Assembly (NCBI GenBank): GCA_017437125.1
Contig: JAFSBV010000003.1
Location: 39,795 to 103,794 of the forward strand
Direction of reading: 5' to 3'
Origin: Bacteroidales bacterium
Lineage (GTDB): Bacteria; Bacteroidota; Bacteroidia; Bacteroidales; UBA932
Length of the DNA stretch: 64,000 nucleotides
Under the pieces are notes generated by a model. It did no database searches. It worked only from the letters and a program-made list of their open reading frames with translations, and had not been told where the DNA came from. Below are positions 1 to 6,484 of this stretch, one piece after another (the stretch's first letter is position 1; every line of letters starts with the position of its first letter). The translations under genes were made by a program, and so were the position numbers.

Positions 1-88
1 GTTCATACGACCGAGCCAATTCTTTGACACTTTGCCACTTGTGGAAAATCAGAAGGAGCAATTAATTTTATGTTCATTTAACTGACTG

Positions 89-1033
89 TCAGTCTGTTTC
101 GGTTTTTGCTCTTTTCGATATAATTCGGGCAATCATGTCGCTCGGACTATTCTCCAGAAGTCGTCTCTGACGAGCCATGTCTATGTAGATCTTGGTGGTC
201 GAAGGGTTGTTATGTCCCAGCATGTCCTGTATGGTTTCTATGCTGACTCCTTCTTCGACCATCAGCGATCCGCAGGTGTGTCGCAGTGAGTGAGCAGTGA
301 TCTTCGGATCATCAATGCCGATGTCTCGTAGCCTCCTCTTGATGATAGTGGAGATTGATCCTTTGTTTATTCTCTCGGCAGTTCCTCCACGCACATGGTT
401 GATGAATAGCGGAGAGTTCATCCCAAAGCCGTCAGTCCGGCAGGATATATAGTCTTCGAACGCTTCCATGACTTCCTCCGAGACAGCCACGATGTCATGC
501 TTGTCAATGCAGCCTTTGCGTTGGATATGCAGCACTGGCCGTCCTTCCACCATATCAAAGTCTCCGATGTTGGCTCTCTGAACTTCACATGTGCGTAGCC
601 CGTTGGCAAGCATCAGCAGGATCATCAGTTTGTCACGCTTGCCGATGATGTTTGTCGTGTCAATGGCAGCGACCAGATCCACCGACTGCTCACGTGTGAG
701 AGGGTGCTTGTAGTGTTCTCTCTGCCGGAAACTGCTCTTTATGCCGGAGCCGATGTCCTCATAATATCTCTGGCTGCTGCAGTATTTGTAGAACAGTTTG
801 ACAACGGTCACATAGCCGTTGACTGTGAAGATGCTCTTACCTTGCTCGGCAAGGTGCTGCTTGTACAGAACGATGTGAGTTCTGGTAGGACTTCTTGGAT
901 CGACTCCCTGTGATGAGAGCCAGCGATGCCAGATCTCGATCTTCCTCCGGTAGTCCGCCCTTGATGCAGGAAGGCAGTCCAGAGTAGAGATCCATTCGTT
1001 GACTATTTCTGAAAGTTTTAATGTTGTTCTCAT
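89..1033 (-). CDS. Tyrosine recombinase / integrase
   Basis: Site-specific tyrosine recombinase, about 314 residues when started at the ATG at 1033; a longer frame reaches 1117 but its extra N-terminus looks non-coding. It has an N-terminal SAM-like core-binding domain and a C-terminal catalytic domain. The catalytic set is visible: Arg in LRTCEV, the HSLRHT box (H-x-x-R), the LGH box and the nucleophilic Tyr in KIYID. It should catalyse integration and excision of the surrounding element. It is the last gene of a leftward run of element genes. A 13-bp ACTGAC-T-GTCAGT palindrome overlaps its stop codon. Confidence 0.9.
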   Translation of the reverse strand: MRTTLKLSEIVNEWISTLDCLPASRADYRRKIEIWHRWLSSQGVDPRSPTRTHIVLYKQHLAEQGKSIFTVNGYVTVVKLFYKYCSSQRYYEDIGSGIKSSFRQREHYKHPLTREQSVDLVAAIDTTNIIGKRDKLMILLMLANGLRTCEVQRANIGDFDMVEGRPVLHIQRKGCIDKHDIVAVSEEVMEAFEDYISCRTDGFGMNSPLFINHVRGGTAERINKGSISTIIKRRLRDIGIDDPKITAHSLRHTCGSLMVEEGVSIETIQDMLGHNNPSTTKIYIDMARQRRLLENSPSDMIARIISKRAKTETD

Positions 1034-1193
1034 GATGCTTGAAGTGGAGGTGAGGATAAAAAGAAGTGGCTGGGTAAAATGAATGTGGAATATGTGCTTG
1101 CAACCATTAAGCTCCACAAAGGGTGATTAATAGTTCTTCCAGCCACTTCTCTCTTCATCCGTTTTTAATCCATAGTACCTCCTTTGCTGATTG

Positions 1194-1490
1194 TTACTTA
1201 TCCTTTGCTGACTTGGTCGCATGGCATGCATTGCAGAGGCTCTGCAGGTTGTCCAGATCCAGCGGTGCACCGCCTTTGTTGATCGGGACGATATGGTCAA
1301 CCATCTGAGCAGGTGTCAGCTTTCCCTGCTGCTGGCATATTTCACACATGGGATCTTGATCCAGCTTCATCTTCCGGAGCTTTCTCCAAGGAGAGCTCTG
1401 ATAGAATTGTGTGTTGTGATGCCTGTATCTCTCGAAAGGCTTTCTTTCCGGTATCCAAGGTCTGCGTCTGGTCTTTTTGATTACAGGCAT
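1194..1490 (-). CDS. HNH endonuclease, phage type
   Basis: 98 residues. It carries two CxxC pairs (CEIC and CNAC) around the core DHIVPINKGG, then a LDNLQSLC stretch, which is the standard zinc-bound HNH nuclease fold. Small free-standing HNH proteins like this are common beside phage terminase or replication genes and in satellites. The ATG overlaps the stop of the gene upstream at 1490 (TAATG-type junction), so it is translated as part of the leftward operon. Its role in the element (DNA processing or packaging) cannot be settled from sequence. Confidence 0.85.
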   Translation of the reverse strand: MPVIKKTRRRPWIPERKPFERYRHHNTQFYQSSPWRKLRKMKLDQDPMCEICQQQGKLTPAQMVDHIVPINKGGAPLDLDNLQSLCNACHATKSAKDK

Positions 1491-1768
1491 TATTTCAGTG
1501 TGGTCTTTTTCTCCGGAGTGAGAGGATCCTCCAGAACAATATTCTTGACTCTGACAAACCGCCTCTCATACGGATGTCGCTTCTTTAGTTCCTCGATTGT
1601 GAAGTCAAAGTCTTGCAGATCCTCTGTGAAGACAAACCTCTCATACTTCTCGAAGTTTGTGAACAAGGCATCCAGATCTGGCTTCTCAAAGAGCAGAATC
1701 TCGCCATCGTGCGTGGCATACTTCTTCTTTCCATTAGTCAGCACGAACACGACTCGCCACTCTCTCAT
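1490..1768 (-). CDS. Hypothetical protein, 92 aa
   Basis: I do not recognise this protein. It is 92 residues, mixed charged and aromatic, with no signal peptide or membrane segment. It starts at an ATG that overlaps the TGA of the preceding gene (ATGA) and its own stop overlaps the start of the HNH gene. That makes it a genuine member of the compact leftward operon. It has no visible motif from which to infer function. Confidence 0.65.
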   Translation of the reverse strand: MREWRVVFVLTNGKKKYATHDGEILLFEKPDLDALFTNFEKYERFVFTEDLQDFDFTIEELKKRHPYERRFVRVKNIVLEDPLTPEKKTTLK

Positions 1769-2031
1769 ACCAGCTTCTGCTTGTAGTCCTTGAGCTTCAT
1801 GAACAGTTCAAGTTCGAGTTTTACGATCTCCGGAGTCGGAAAGCGACCTGTCTTTCGGCCTTTGACATACTTGAGGTGCATCTTGTTGATGAAGATTTCC
1901 GCATCCTTTTTGTCGATCTGGGGTGCTACTCCGACATAGCCGTTTGGCACGTGGGTAGTCGGAGGAATAATGGTCTGGAAGTCGCTCAAAGCATAGTTGT
2001 AAACGAGCGATACAATTGTGATTTCAATCAT
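1765..2031 (-). CDS. Hypothetical protein, 88 aa
   Basis: Unrecognised small protein. The open frame extends back to 2196, but that would overlap the DnaC-like gene by about 150 bases. The ATG at 2031, 17 bases after that gene's stop, is the better start and gives a protein beginning MIEITIVSL. The C-terminal half is rich in Lys, Glu and Leu. The TGA overlaps the ATG of the next gene. It lies between replication-type genes and an HNH gene in the same operon. Confidence 0.6.
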   Translation of the reverse strand: MIEITIVSLVYNYALSDFQTIIPPTTHVPNGYVGVAPQIDKKDAEIFINKMHLKYVKGRKTGRFPTPEIVKLELELFMKLKDYKQKLV

Positions 2032-2047
2032 GGTATATGTGTTTTGA

Positions 2048-2686
2048 TTATTTGCGTAGGCTGTCTCCTTTGAAATGAACTGTCCGGCAGAGATGGGCAA
2101 GTCTGTCAACTGTTCTCTCTCCATAGCGGTCAAGCAACTGCAGTTCGGTGAGATTCGTGGATATGAATACCGGACGGTGGTATCTCTCGGCAGCATTGAG
2201 GATCATGTTCAGTCCTTCGGTCTTTTCTCCATAGTCATTCATCATCGGCTCAACACCGACCTCGTCAATGATCGGGAAACTCGTCCGCAGAAGTCTGTCC
2301 AGATAGGTCTCATTACACAGACTGTTCGGGAATAACCGTCCAAGGTCTTGTGCGTGTACTGGTCTTACATTGCGTTCATGCAGCCGGAAGAGCACAGGAA
2401 GGACATAATTCAGAATCAGACTCTTCCCACGACCGCAATCACCCATCAGCATCAGTCCCTTGTCGTTGGTGTTGGTCATCCAATCCACGATCTGATCGTA
2501 TTCCGGAAGCCATACAAAGTCGTCAATGGTGTCATCCACCTGCATGAATATCCGAGTGAAGAGAGCCTTGCACTCCTGCGAGGTCTTGCCCCATCTCCAG
2601 CACCATTTCTGTCTTGGAGTGATGTGCTTCTCCTTGACCATCTGTTGGATAAGTTGTTCGATTGTCATTGTTTCCATATCAGTCAT
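2048..2686 (-). CDS. DnaC-like AAA+ ATPase, helicase-loader type
   Basis: 212 residues with a Walker A motif GDCGRGKS near the middle and a Walker B FPIIDEVG about 55 residues later, followed by a sensor-1-like STN. This is the layout of DnaC/DnaI/IstB-type ATPases that load the replicative helicase. It follows an HTH protein with an 8-base overlap, the usual phage order of replication organiser then loader. It is likely to recruit host DnaB helicase to the element's origin. It is shorter than cellular DnaC and lacks an obvious separate N-terminal helicase-binding domain. Confidence 0.8.
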   Translation of the reverse strand: MTDMETMTIEQLIQQMVKEKHITPRQKWCWRWGKTSQECKALFTRIFMQVDDTIDDFVWLPEYDQIVDWMTNTNDKGLMLMGDCGRGKSLILNYVLPVLFRLHERNVRPVHAQDLGRLFPNSLCNETYLDRLLRTSFPIIDEVGVEPMMNDYGEKTEGLNMILNAAERYHRPVFISTNLTELQLLDRYGERTVDRLAHLCRTVHFKGDSLRK

Positions 2687-3557
2687 TATTATCTGGTTTA
2701 TTGTTTCCTGCGTTACGGAGTTTCTCCATCATTCTCTGTCGTCTTGCTTGATCATCGCTCTGAATGATCTGACCGATTCGCTGGCCATATTGAGGTCTGC
2801 TTGCAGATGGTTGTTTGAGTTCGAAGAGCCCAGCCCAGTTGTTTGCCATGCTTGTCTCAATGATCTGTTGGGCGATCGCTGGATTCTCTCCGGAGAGTTT
2901 CTTGAGGCGGGTAAGACAGCTCTTTGCACCAATCTCGCTCCTGTAACTCTCCTTGCGTACACGCTTGTATTCCAGCCACAGCAGCATCAGTTCTCGCCAA
3001 GGACTGTCTATGGTCTTGACCCACTGATCAATGCTGAATGCCTTTTCCTTTTCTTTTTTGGCGGAACTTTTTTCTTTTCCTTTTTTCGAAGAGGCACTAC
3101 CGTTCTTTTTTCTTTTCTTGTTTTCTTTTTTCTTAAGAAGATCTGTATAGTTTAGGATAGGTGTTTCGCTCTGAAACGCACTCTGAAACGCATGATTGCC
3201 ATTTTCAGCTGGCTGTGTTCCATTGTGTGTTTCATTCTGCGTTTCATTTTGTCCGTTGTTTTGGAACGCAAGAACGCCCTTCAATGAGTGAAGTGTGTAG
3301 AGCGATGAGTTGTTGCTCCCTTGAGGAAAAACATCTATGAGTCCGAAACTCTGGAGGCGTTTCCTTGCTCGGTATATCGTTGTTCGAGGCATCTGGGTAC
3401 GACTCTCAAGAATTGAGTTTGATGCTGCAAACTTCTCTTTCCATCCGCATCTGTTGGCAATGAACATCAAGGCATGCCAGAGGGCGATTCCGGATGGAGT
3501 GAGATCATGAGTCTCCAGCCAATCGTAGAATAGTTTGATTTCAGTCAGATAGTTCAT
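2679..3557 (-). CDS. HTH replication-organiser-like protein
   Basis: 292 residues in three parts. Residues about 1-90 form a winged-helix region ending in a recognition-helix-like RTTIYRARKRLQSFGLI. The middle is a low-complexity linker (about 125-170) of Lys, Ser and Glu. The C-terminal region (about 175-260) resembles the DnaD-like tail of phage replisome organisers (WRELMLLWLEY, then NNWAGLFEL). Paired with the DnaC-like ATPase downstream, it likely binds an origin and recruits the loader. The linker is encoded by several A/T homopolymer runs at about 3040-3130; I read these as lysine codons rather than a switch. Confidence 0.7.
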   Translation of the reverse strand: MNYLTEIKLFYDWLETHDLTPSGIALWHALMFIANRCGWKEKFAASNSILESRTQMPRTTIYRARKRLQSFGLIDVFPQGSNNSSLYTLHSLKGVLAFQNNGQNETQNETHNGTQPAENGNHAFQSAFQSETPILNYTDLLKKKENKKRKKNGSASSKKGKEKSSAKKEKEKAFSIDQWVKTIDSPWRELMLLWLEYKRVRKESYRSEIGAKSCLTRLKKLSGENPAIAQQIIETSMANNWAGLFELKQPSASRPQYGQRIGQIIQSDDQARRQRMMEKLRNAGNNKPDNND

Positions 3558-3561
3558 GGGG

Positions 3562-3885
3562 TCAGAGATACTTTTGATAAAGTCTTTCGATTTCGCTCAT
3601 TTCGCTCTTGCAGTCCTGCTGCAGCACAAGTCCTTTGTATTCCAGAAGACTGCTTTTGAGGATGCGAACACTTCCTCCCACATAGATCCTTTTGATCTTA
3701 TGCTCATCGCATAGCCTGTCCACCTGCCGAACTGATCTGCCAATGAATTCCGCAGCTTCCTTTCTGGTCATCTGAACATCCACTTCATAGAATTTTCCGG
3801 TATCCAGAGTCCGGATAATATTCACCTTTTGCTGGAGAATATTCAGTCCATTCTGGATGTCGTCAAGGATTGGTTGTAATTTCAT
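3562..3885 (-). CDS. Excisionase/MerR-like HTH DNA-binding protein
   Basis: 107 residues from the ATG at 3885; a TTG at 3918 in the same frame is a weaker alternative. The core, MTRKEAAEFIGRSVRQVDRL followed by IYVGGSVRILKSSL, is the helix_turn_helix_17 / excisionase-type winged HTH, in which the second strand carries the R-I-L-K-S-S tail. A helical N-terminus (about 1-45) could dimerise. It is the first gene of the leftward block and sits beside the 3927-3975 inverted repeat, so autoregulation or a role in excision is plausible. Confidence 0.75.
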   Translation of the reverse strand: MKLQPILDDIQNGLNILQQKVNIIRTLDTGKFYEVDVQMTRKEAAEFIGRSVRQVDRLCDEHKIKRIYVGGSVRILKSSLLEYKGLVLQQDCKSEMSEIERLYQKYL

Positions 3886-3926
3886 TCTTGCTTCGTTTTT
3901 CTCGCTTGCAAAGGTCAATAGTCGAA

Positions 3927-3975
3927 ATAAGGAAAACTATACACGTGTATATATACGCATAGTAGTTTTCCTTAT
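3927..3975. repeat. 13-bp perfect inverted repeat with nested palindrome
   Basis: Arms ATAAGGAAAACTA (3927-3939) and TAGTTTTCCTTAT (3963-3975) are perfectly complementary. The 23-bp spacer contains a second, AT-rich palindrome centred on ACACGTGT. The structure lies in the gap upstream of the HTH/excisionase gene and downstream of the rteC-like remnant. It could be an operator, a recombination directionality site or an origin hairpin. It is not followed by a clean T tract, so a simple terminator is less likely. Confidence 0.6.
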
Positions 3976-3998
3976 AACAGGCTGATATTCAGCACTGA

Positions 3999-4579
3999 TT
4001 ATTCGACCTTCTTTTCTATTCGGTTACGAAGCGTGGTCAGATAGGAGGTGCTTTTTATTTTCCTATCCAGAATGTTTCGTTTCACATTACGAGGGTCACC
4101 GAGCTTGATGTTGAAGAATCTCTCGAACTCTCTCACGACCTCGGCAAAGGGTGCAATTGTTCCATTTGAGAGAGTGATGGCCGAATCCAGATCCAGAGCC
4201 ACGAGAATTTCAGAGAGGCATACAGCCTTGAGGCTCCAATGTAGAGGCGATGCTGCAGGAGGAGTCAGCGGAGTGAAAAGATCCGGATACGAGAGTCTTT
4301 TCTCGTTCTGACGGAGATAAATCGTCAGTTTTTCTTGCGATTTCTTTATGAAATAATAAAGATCCGTCCCCCTTTTTTCCTTCCGAAATACCGAAGGTCA
4401 AAAAGCAGGTCGTTGAAAGTACGGTCGATACCGAGATATCCGGCATCGCTGAAGAGGAACTCCTGCAAGAGCAGGTCAAATTCGCAGAACTGAGCCTTTA
4501 ACTCATCTGCATCAATGATGTGCTGCGACCGTACCGTTTGCATGAAACGGCACTCGGTCAAGTGATTGTTTTGTACCAT
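3999..4579 (-). pseudogene. rteC-like gene interrupted by a frameshift
   Basis: Two frames join into one RteC-like protein. The first piece (4579 down to about 4370) ends LLFDLRYFGRKK and then runs into a stop at 4346. The second is open from about 4370 to 3999 and reads GTDLYYFIKKSQEKL and later FFNIKLGD, with the charged tail typical of the RteC C-terminus. RteC proteins regulate excision of Bacteroides conjugative transposons. The break falls in an A6G5 tract (minus strand) at about 4366-4376. A -1 shift there restores the frame. This is either decay, recoding or a sequence error. The intact product would be about 190 residues, shorter than usual RteC. Confidence 0.6.
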
Positions 4580-4656
4580 GATAATGAGTGTTGGTTATAT
4601 TGCAAATATAGTCAAGGACTTAACAGGTTATAGTCAACATTGTTAATAACTATTAT

Positions 4657-4668
4657 GGCACTAGTGCC
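4657..4668. promoter_or_regulatory. 12-bp palindrome, candidate operator
   Basis: GGCACTAGTGCC is a perfect palindrome about 20 bases upstream of the -33 box of the small winged-helix gene at 4739. The half-site GGCAC recurs at 4947-4951 and at 5109-5113 in front of dndC. A site for an autoregulator is plausible but unproven. Confidence 0.4.
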
Positions 4669-4688
4669 CTATTTTGAGCCTTATTTTC

Positions 4689-4719
4689 TTGACATGGGAT
4701 GTTTGGCTTGTTATTTTTG
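4689..4719 (+). promoter_or_regulatory. Bacteroidetes-type promoter for the 4739 gene
   Basis: A TTG at 4689-4691 is separated by exactly 20 bases from TATTTTTG at 4712-4719. This fits the Bacteroidetes sigma-ABfr consensus TTG-N19-21-TAnnTTTG. Transcription would begin near 4726, just before the ATG at 4739. Confidence 0.6.
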
Positions 4720-4738
4720 CGAAATAAGAATTAAAGAT

Positions 4739-4939
4739 ATGAATAACAGACAATTGAAGATATTGGGACTTCTAGGAAGTTACCAATATGAGTATCTAGA
4801 AACAGATACCTCGGATTTGAAGGCTCTGAAAAGGGCAGGACTTATTAATGTTATGGAAAGTGAGTTTTCCCAAAAACCGCTTCACATAACGCTTACTAAG
4901 TTTGGCTTGGTAAAGTTAAGACAGTTGAAGGGTTTGTAG
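4739..4939 (+). CDS. Small winged-helix-like protein, possible regulator of the Dnd operon
   Basis: 66 residues from the ATG at 4739; an upstream in-frame start at 4640 would lie before the predicted promoter and is rejected. The sequence MNNRQLKILGLLGSY, then DLKALKRAGLI, then a strand pair ending ITLTKFGLVKL, resembles a minimal winged-helix (PadR/MarR-like) fold. It has its own promoter and a terminator directly after it. It stands immediately upstream of dndC, where DndB normally acts as repressor; no dndB is present. A regulatory role for the defence operon is inferred from position only. Confidence 0.55.
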   Translation: MNNRQLKILGLLGSYQYEYLETDTSDLKALKRAGLINVMESEFSQKPLHITLTKFGLVKLRQLKGL

Positions 4940-4963
4940 AAATTCTGGCACTCACCATCTTGC

Positions 4964-4992
4964 AGGTCTCATGTATATGCGTGAGACCTTTT
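4964..4992 (+). terminator. Rho-independent terminator
   Basis: AGGTCTCA (4964-4971) pairs perfectly with TGAGACCT (4982-4989), with a 10-base loop and a short T run. It closes the small winged-helix gene and separates it from the dnd operon. Confidence 0.7.
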
Positions 4993-5043
4993 AATAATTC
5001 GCTATAGGTTTGAAAATTATATAAATGTTCTGTGGAAAATAAT

Positions 5044-5138
5044 TACCTTTGTAAATTAGCGTTAATTATATCCGAATTATAGCATTATAAAACAATGTGC
5101 TGCAATTTGGCACAATGCGATGCTATTTTTGTGCACAA
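5044..5138 (+). promoter_or_regulatory. dnd operon promoter region with nested palindromes
   Basis: TACCTTTG at 5044-5051 fits the -7 consensus TAnnTTTG; the -33 box is poor. Downstream lie an inverted repeat, TAGCAT (5080-5085) with ATGCTA (5120-5125), nested around TGTGC (5096-5100) with GCACA (5110-5114). A 10-bp perfect palindrome TTGTGCACAA follows at 5129-5138, 14 bases before the dndC ATG. The repeated GTGC/GCAC half-sites after the start point suggest repressor binding within the leader. Confidence 0.5.
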
Positions 5139-5152
5139 GCAAGGTATAAATC

Positions 5153-6484
5153 ATGTCAAAAAAAATAGATGGTATAATATCCGATATCAAGGAACAGTAT
5201 CTGGAGAATGATAATAATATTCCTTGGATTATTGGTTATAGCGGTGGTAAGGATTCAACTGCTGTTCTGACTTTTGTGTGGAGAGCTTTGCTACAAATCC
5301 GGCAGGAGTATGGGCAAGATTCGTTGAAAAGACCGGTTTTCGTTGTAAATAACGACACTCTAGTTGAGAATCCTATCATCACAGATTATGTTGCAGAAGT
5401 ACTGGATTATATCCGTTCAGCAGCAATTGAACAGGAACTGCCGATAAAAGTTCAAGTTACGACTCCGTTGTTGGAAGATAGTTTTTGGATCAGTTTTCTG
5501 GGTAAAGGTTACCCTGTGCCAAATAATGCTTTTCGTTGGTGTACAGAACGCCTTAAGATTAAGCCTACCTCACAATTTATCCTCGATAAGGTTGATGCTT
5601 TAGGAGAAGCCATTGTGCTTATAGGAACAAGAAAGTCGGAGAGTGCGACACGAGCAAGGACAATTGAGCGTCATGAAATTAAGGGCAAGAGACTGACTAA
5701 GCATCCTTTGAATCCGAATACTTATAACTACGCTCCAATTAAGGATCTGGACATTGAGGAAGTATGGTATGTACTTAGTCATGAACCATCTCCTTGGGGA
5801 TATGATAATAATAAATTGTTCAGTATCTATGCTGATGCTAGAGCAGATGACTATGAGTGTCCTACTGTGATCACAGATAAAAGCCAGCCTGCATGTGGCC
5901 AGAGTCGCTTTGGTTGCTGGGTATGTACAGTTGTTAAGGAAGATAAGTCGATGACTGCTCTTGTAAGGCGTGGTAATGACTGGATGATGCCTTTGTTGCA
6001 ATATAGGAATGAGATGGTTGAAGGTAGGAATGTTTCGGAGAATAGATATGCAACTAGAAGGAATGGACAAGCAGCTGTAGATGCGGATGGTAACAATCAA
6101 GGAAACTACACATTCGAATACCGAACTCACATGCTTCGTAGACTTCTTGAGACGCAACTTGAAATGCAGAAGATCAAACCTCACATGGAGTTGGTATCTA
6201 ATCAAGAGTTGGTTGCAATCCAGATAAATTGGTATCGTGATGGATTCTTCTCCCCAAAGGTAACTGAGATATATAACGAGGTTTATAAGAGGAATATGCC
6301 TTTGGAAAACATGCAGTATCAAGAGAGATTGATTCTAGAAAATGTTTGTAAGGACAATCCGGACGACTATCACTTAATCAACGATTTGGTGTCACTTCAT
6401 AAAAGTAAGACGATCTTGATGAACAATAATGGTTTATTGGGAGATATTGAAAAGAGATTAGAAAACTATATAAACAGCAAATAA
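5153..6484 (+). CDS. dndC: DNA phosphorothioation protein DndC
   Basis: 443 residues. DndC is the iron-sulfur, ATP-pyrophosphatase/PAPS-reductase-like enzyme that activates the DNA backbone and passes sulfur to it in phosphorothioate (PT) modification. The PP-loop SGGKDST is at residues 30-36. Four cysteines suited to a [4Fe-4S] cluster are at about 236, 248, 255 and 258 (C...PACGQSRFGCWVC). The RWCTERLK motif near 129 is typical of the family. The stop overlaps the dndD start (TAATG). CysH-type sulfate assimilation is excluded by these extra cysteines and by the neighbours. No cysteine desulfurase (dndA) lies in the window; a host IscS would be needed. Confidence 0.93.
   Translation: MSKKIDGIISDIKEQYLENDNNIPWIIGYSGGKDSTAVLTFVWRALLQIRQEYGQDSLKRPVFVVNNDTLVENPIITDYVAEVLDYIRSAAIEQELPIKVQVTTPLLEDSFWISFLGKGYPVPNNAFRWCTERLKIKPTSQFILDKVDALGEAIVLIGTRKSESATRARTIERHEIKGKRLTKHPLNPNTYNYAPIKDLDIEEVWYVLSHEPSPWGYDNNKLFSIYADARADDYECPTVITDKSQPACGQSRFGCWVCTVVKEDKSMTALVRRGNDWMMPLLQYRNEMVEGRNVSENRYATRRNGQAAVDADGNNQGNYTFEYRTHMLRRLLETQLEMQKIKPHMELVSNQELVAIQINWYRDGFFSPKVTEIYNEVYKRNMPLENMQYQERLILENVCKDNPDDYHLINDLVSLHKSKTILMNNNGLLGDIEKRLENYINSK

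Noticed and set aside
3040-3130. Homopolymer A/T tracts as a phase-variable switch
   Set aside because: The runs encode a Lys/Glu linker and the frame is intact; nothing points to variable length.
2526-3155. 209-residue open frame on the plus strand with hydrophobic stretches
   Set aside because: It is antisense to the HTH replication protein; its poly-Phe tail comes from the Lys-rich linker read backwards.
4210-4479. 89-residue Ser-rich open frame
   Set aside because: It is an alternative frame across the rteC-like pseudogene; the RteC-like residues lie in the other two minus-strand frames.
5153-6484. PAPS reductase CysH of sulfate assimilation
   Set aside because: The four-cysteine cluster arrangement, length and coupling to DndD and DndE identify DndC.
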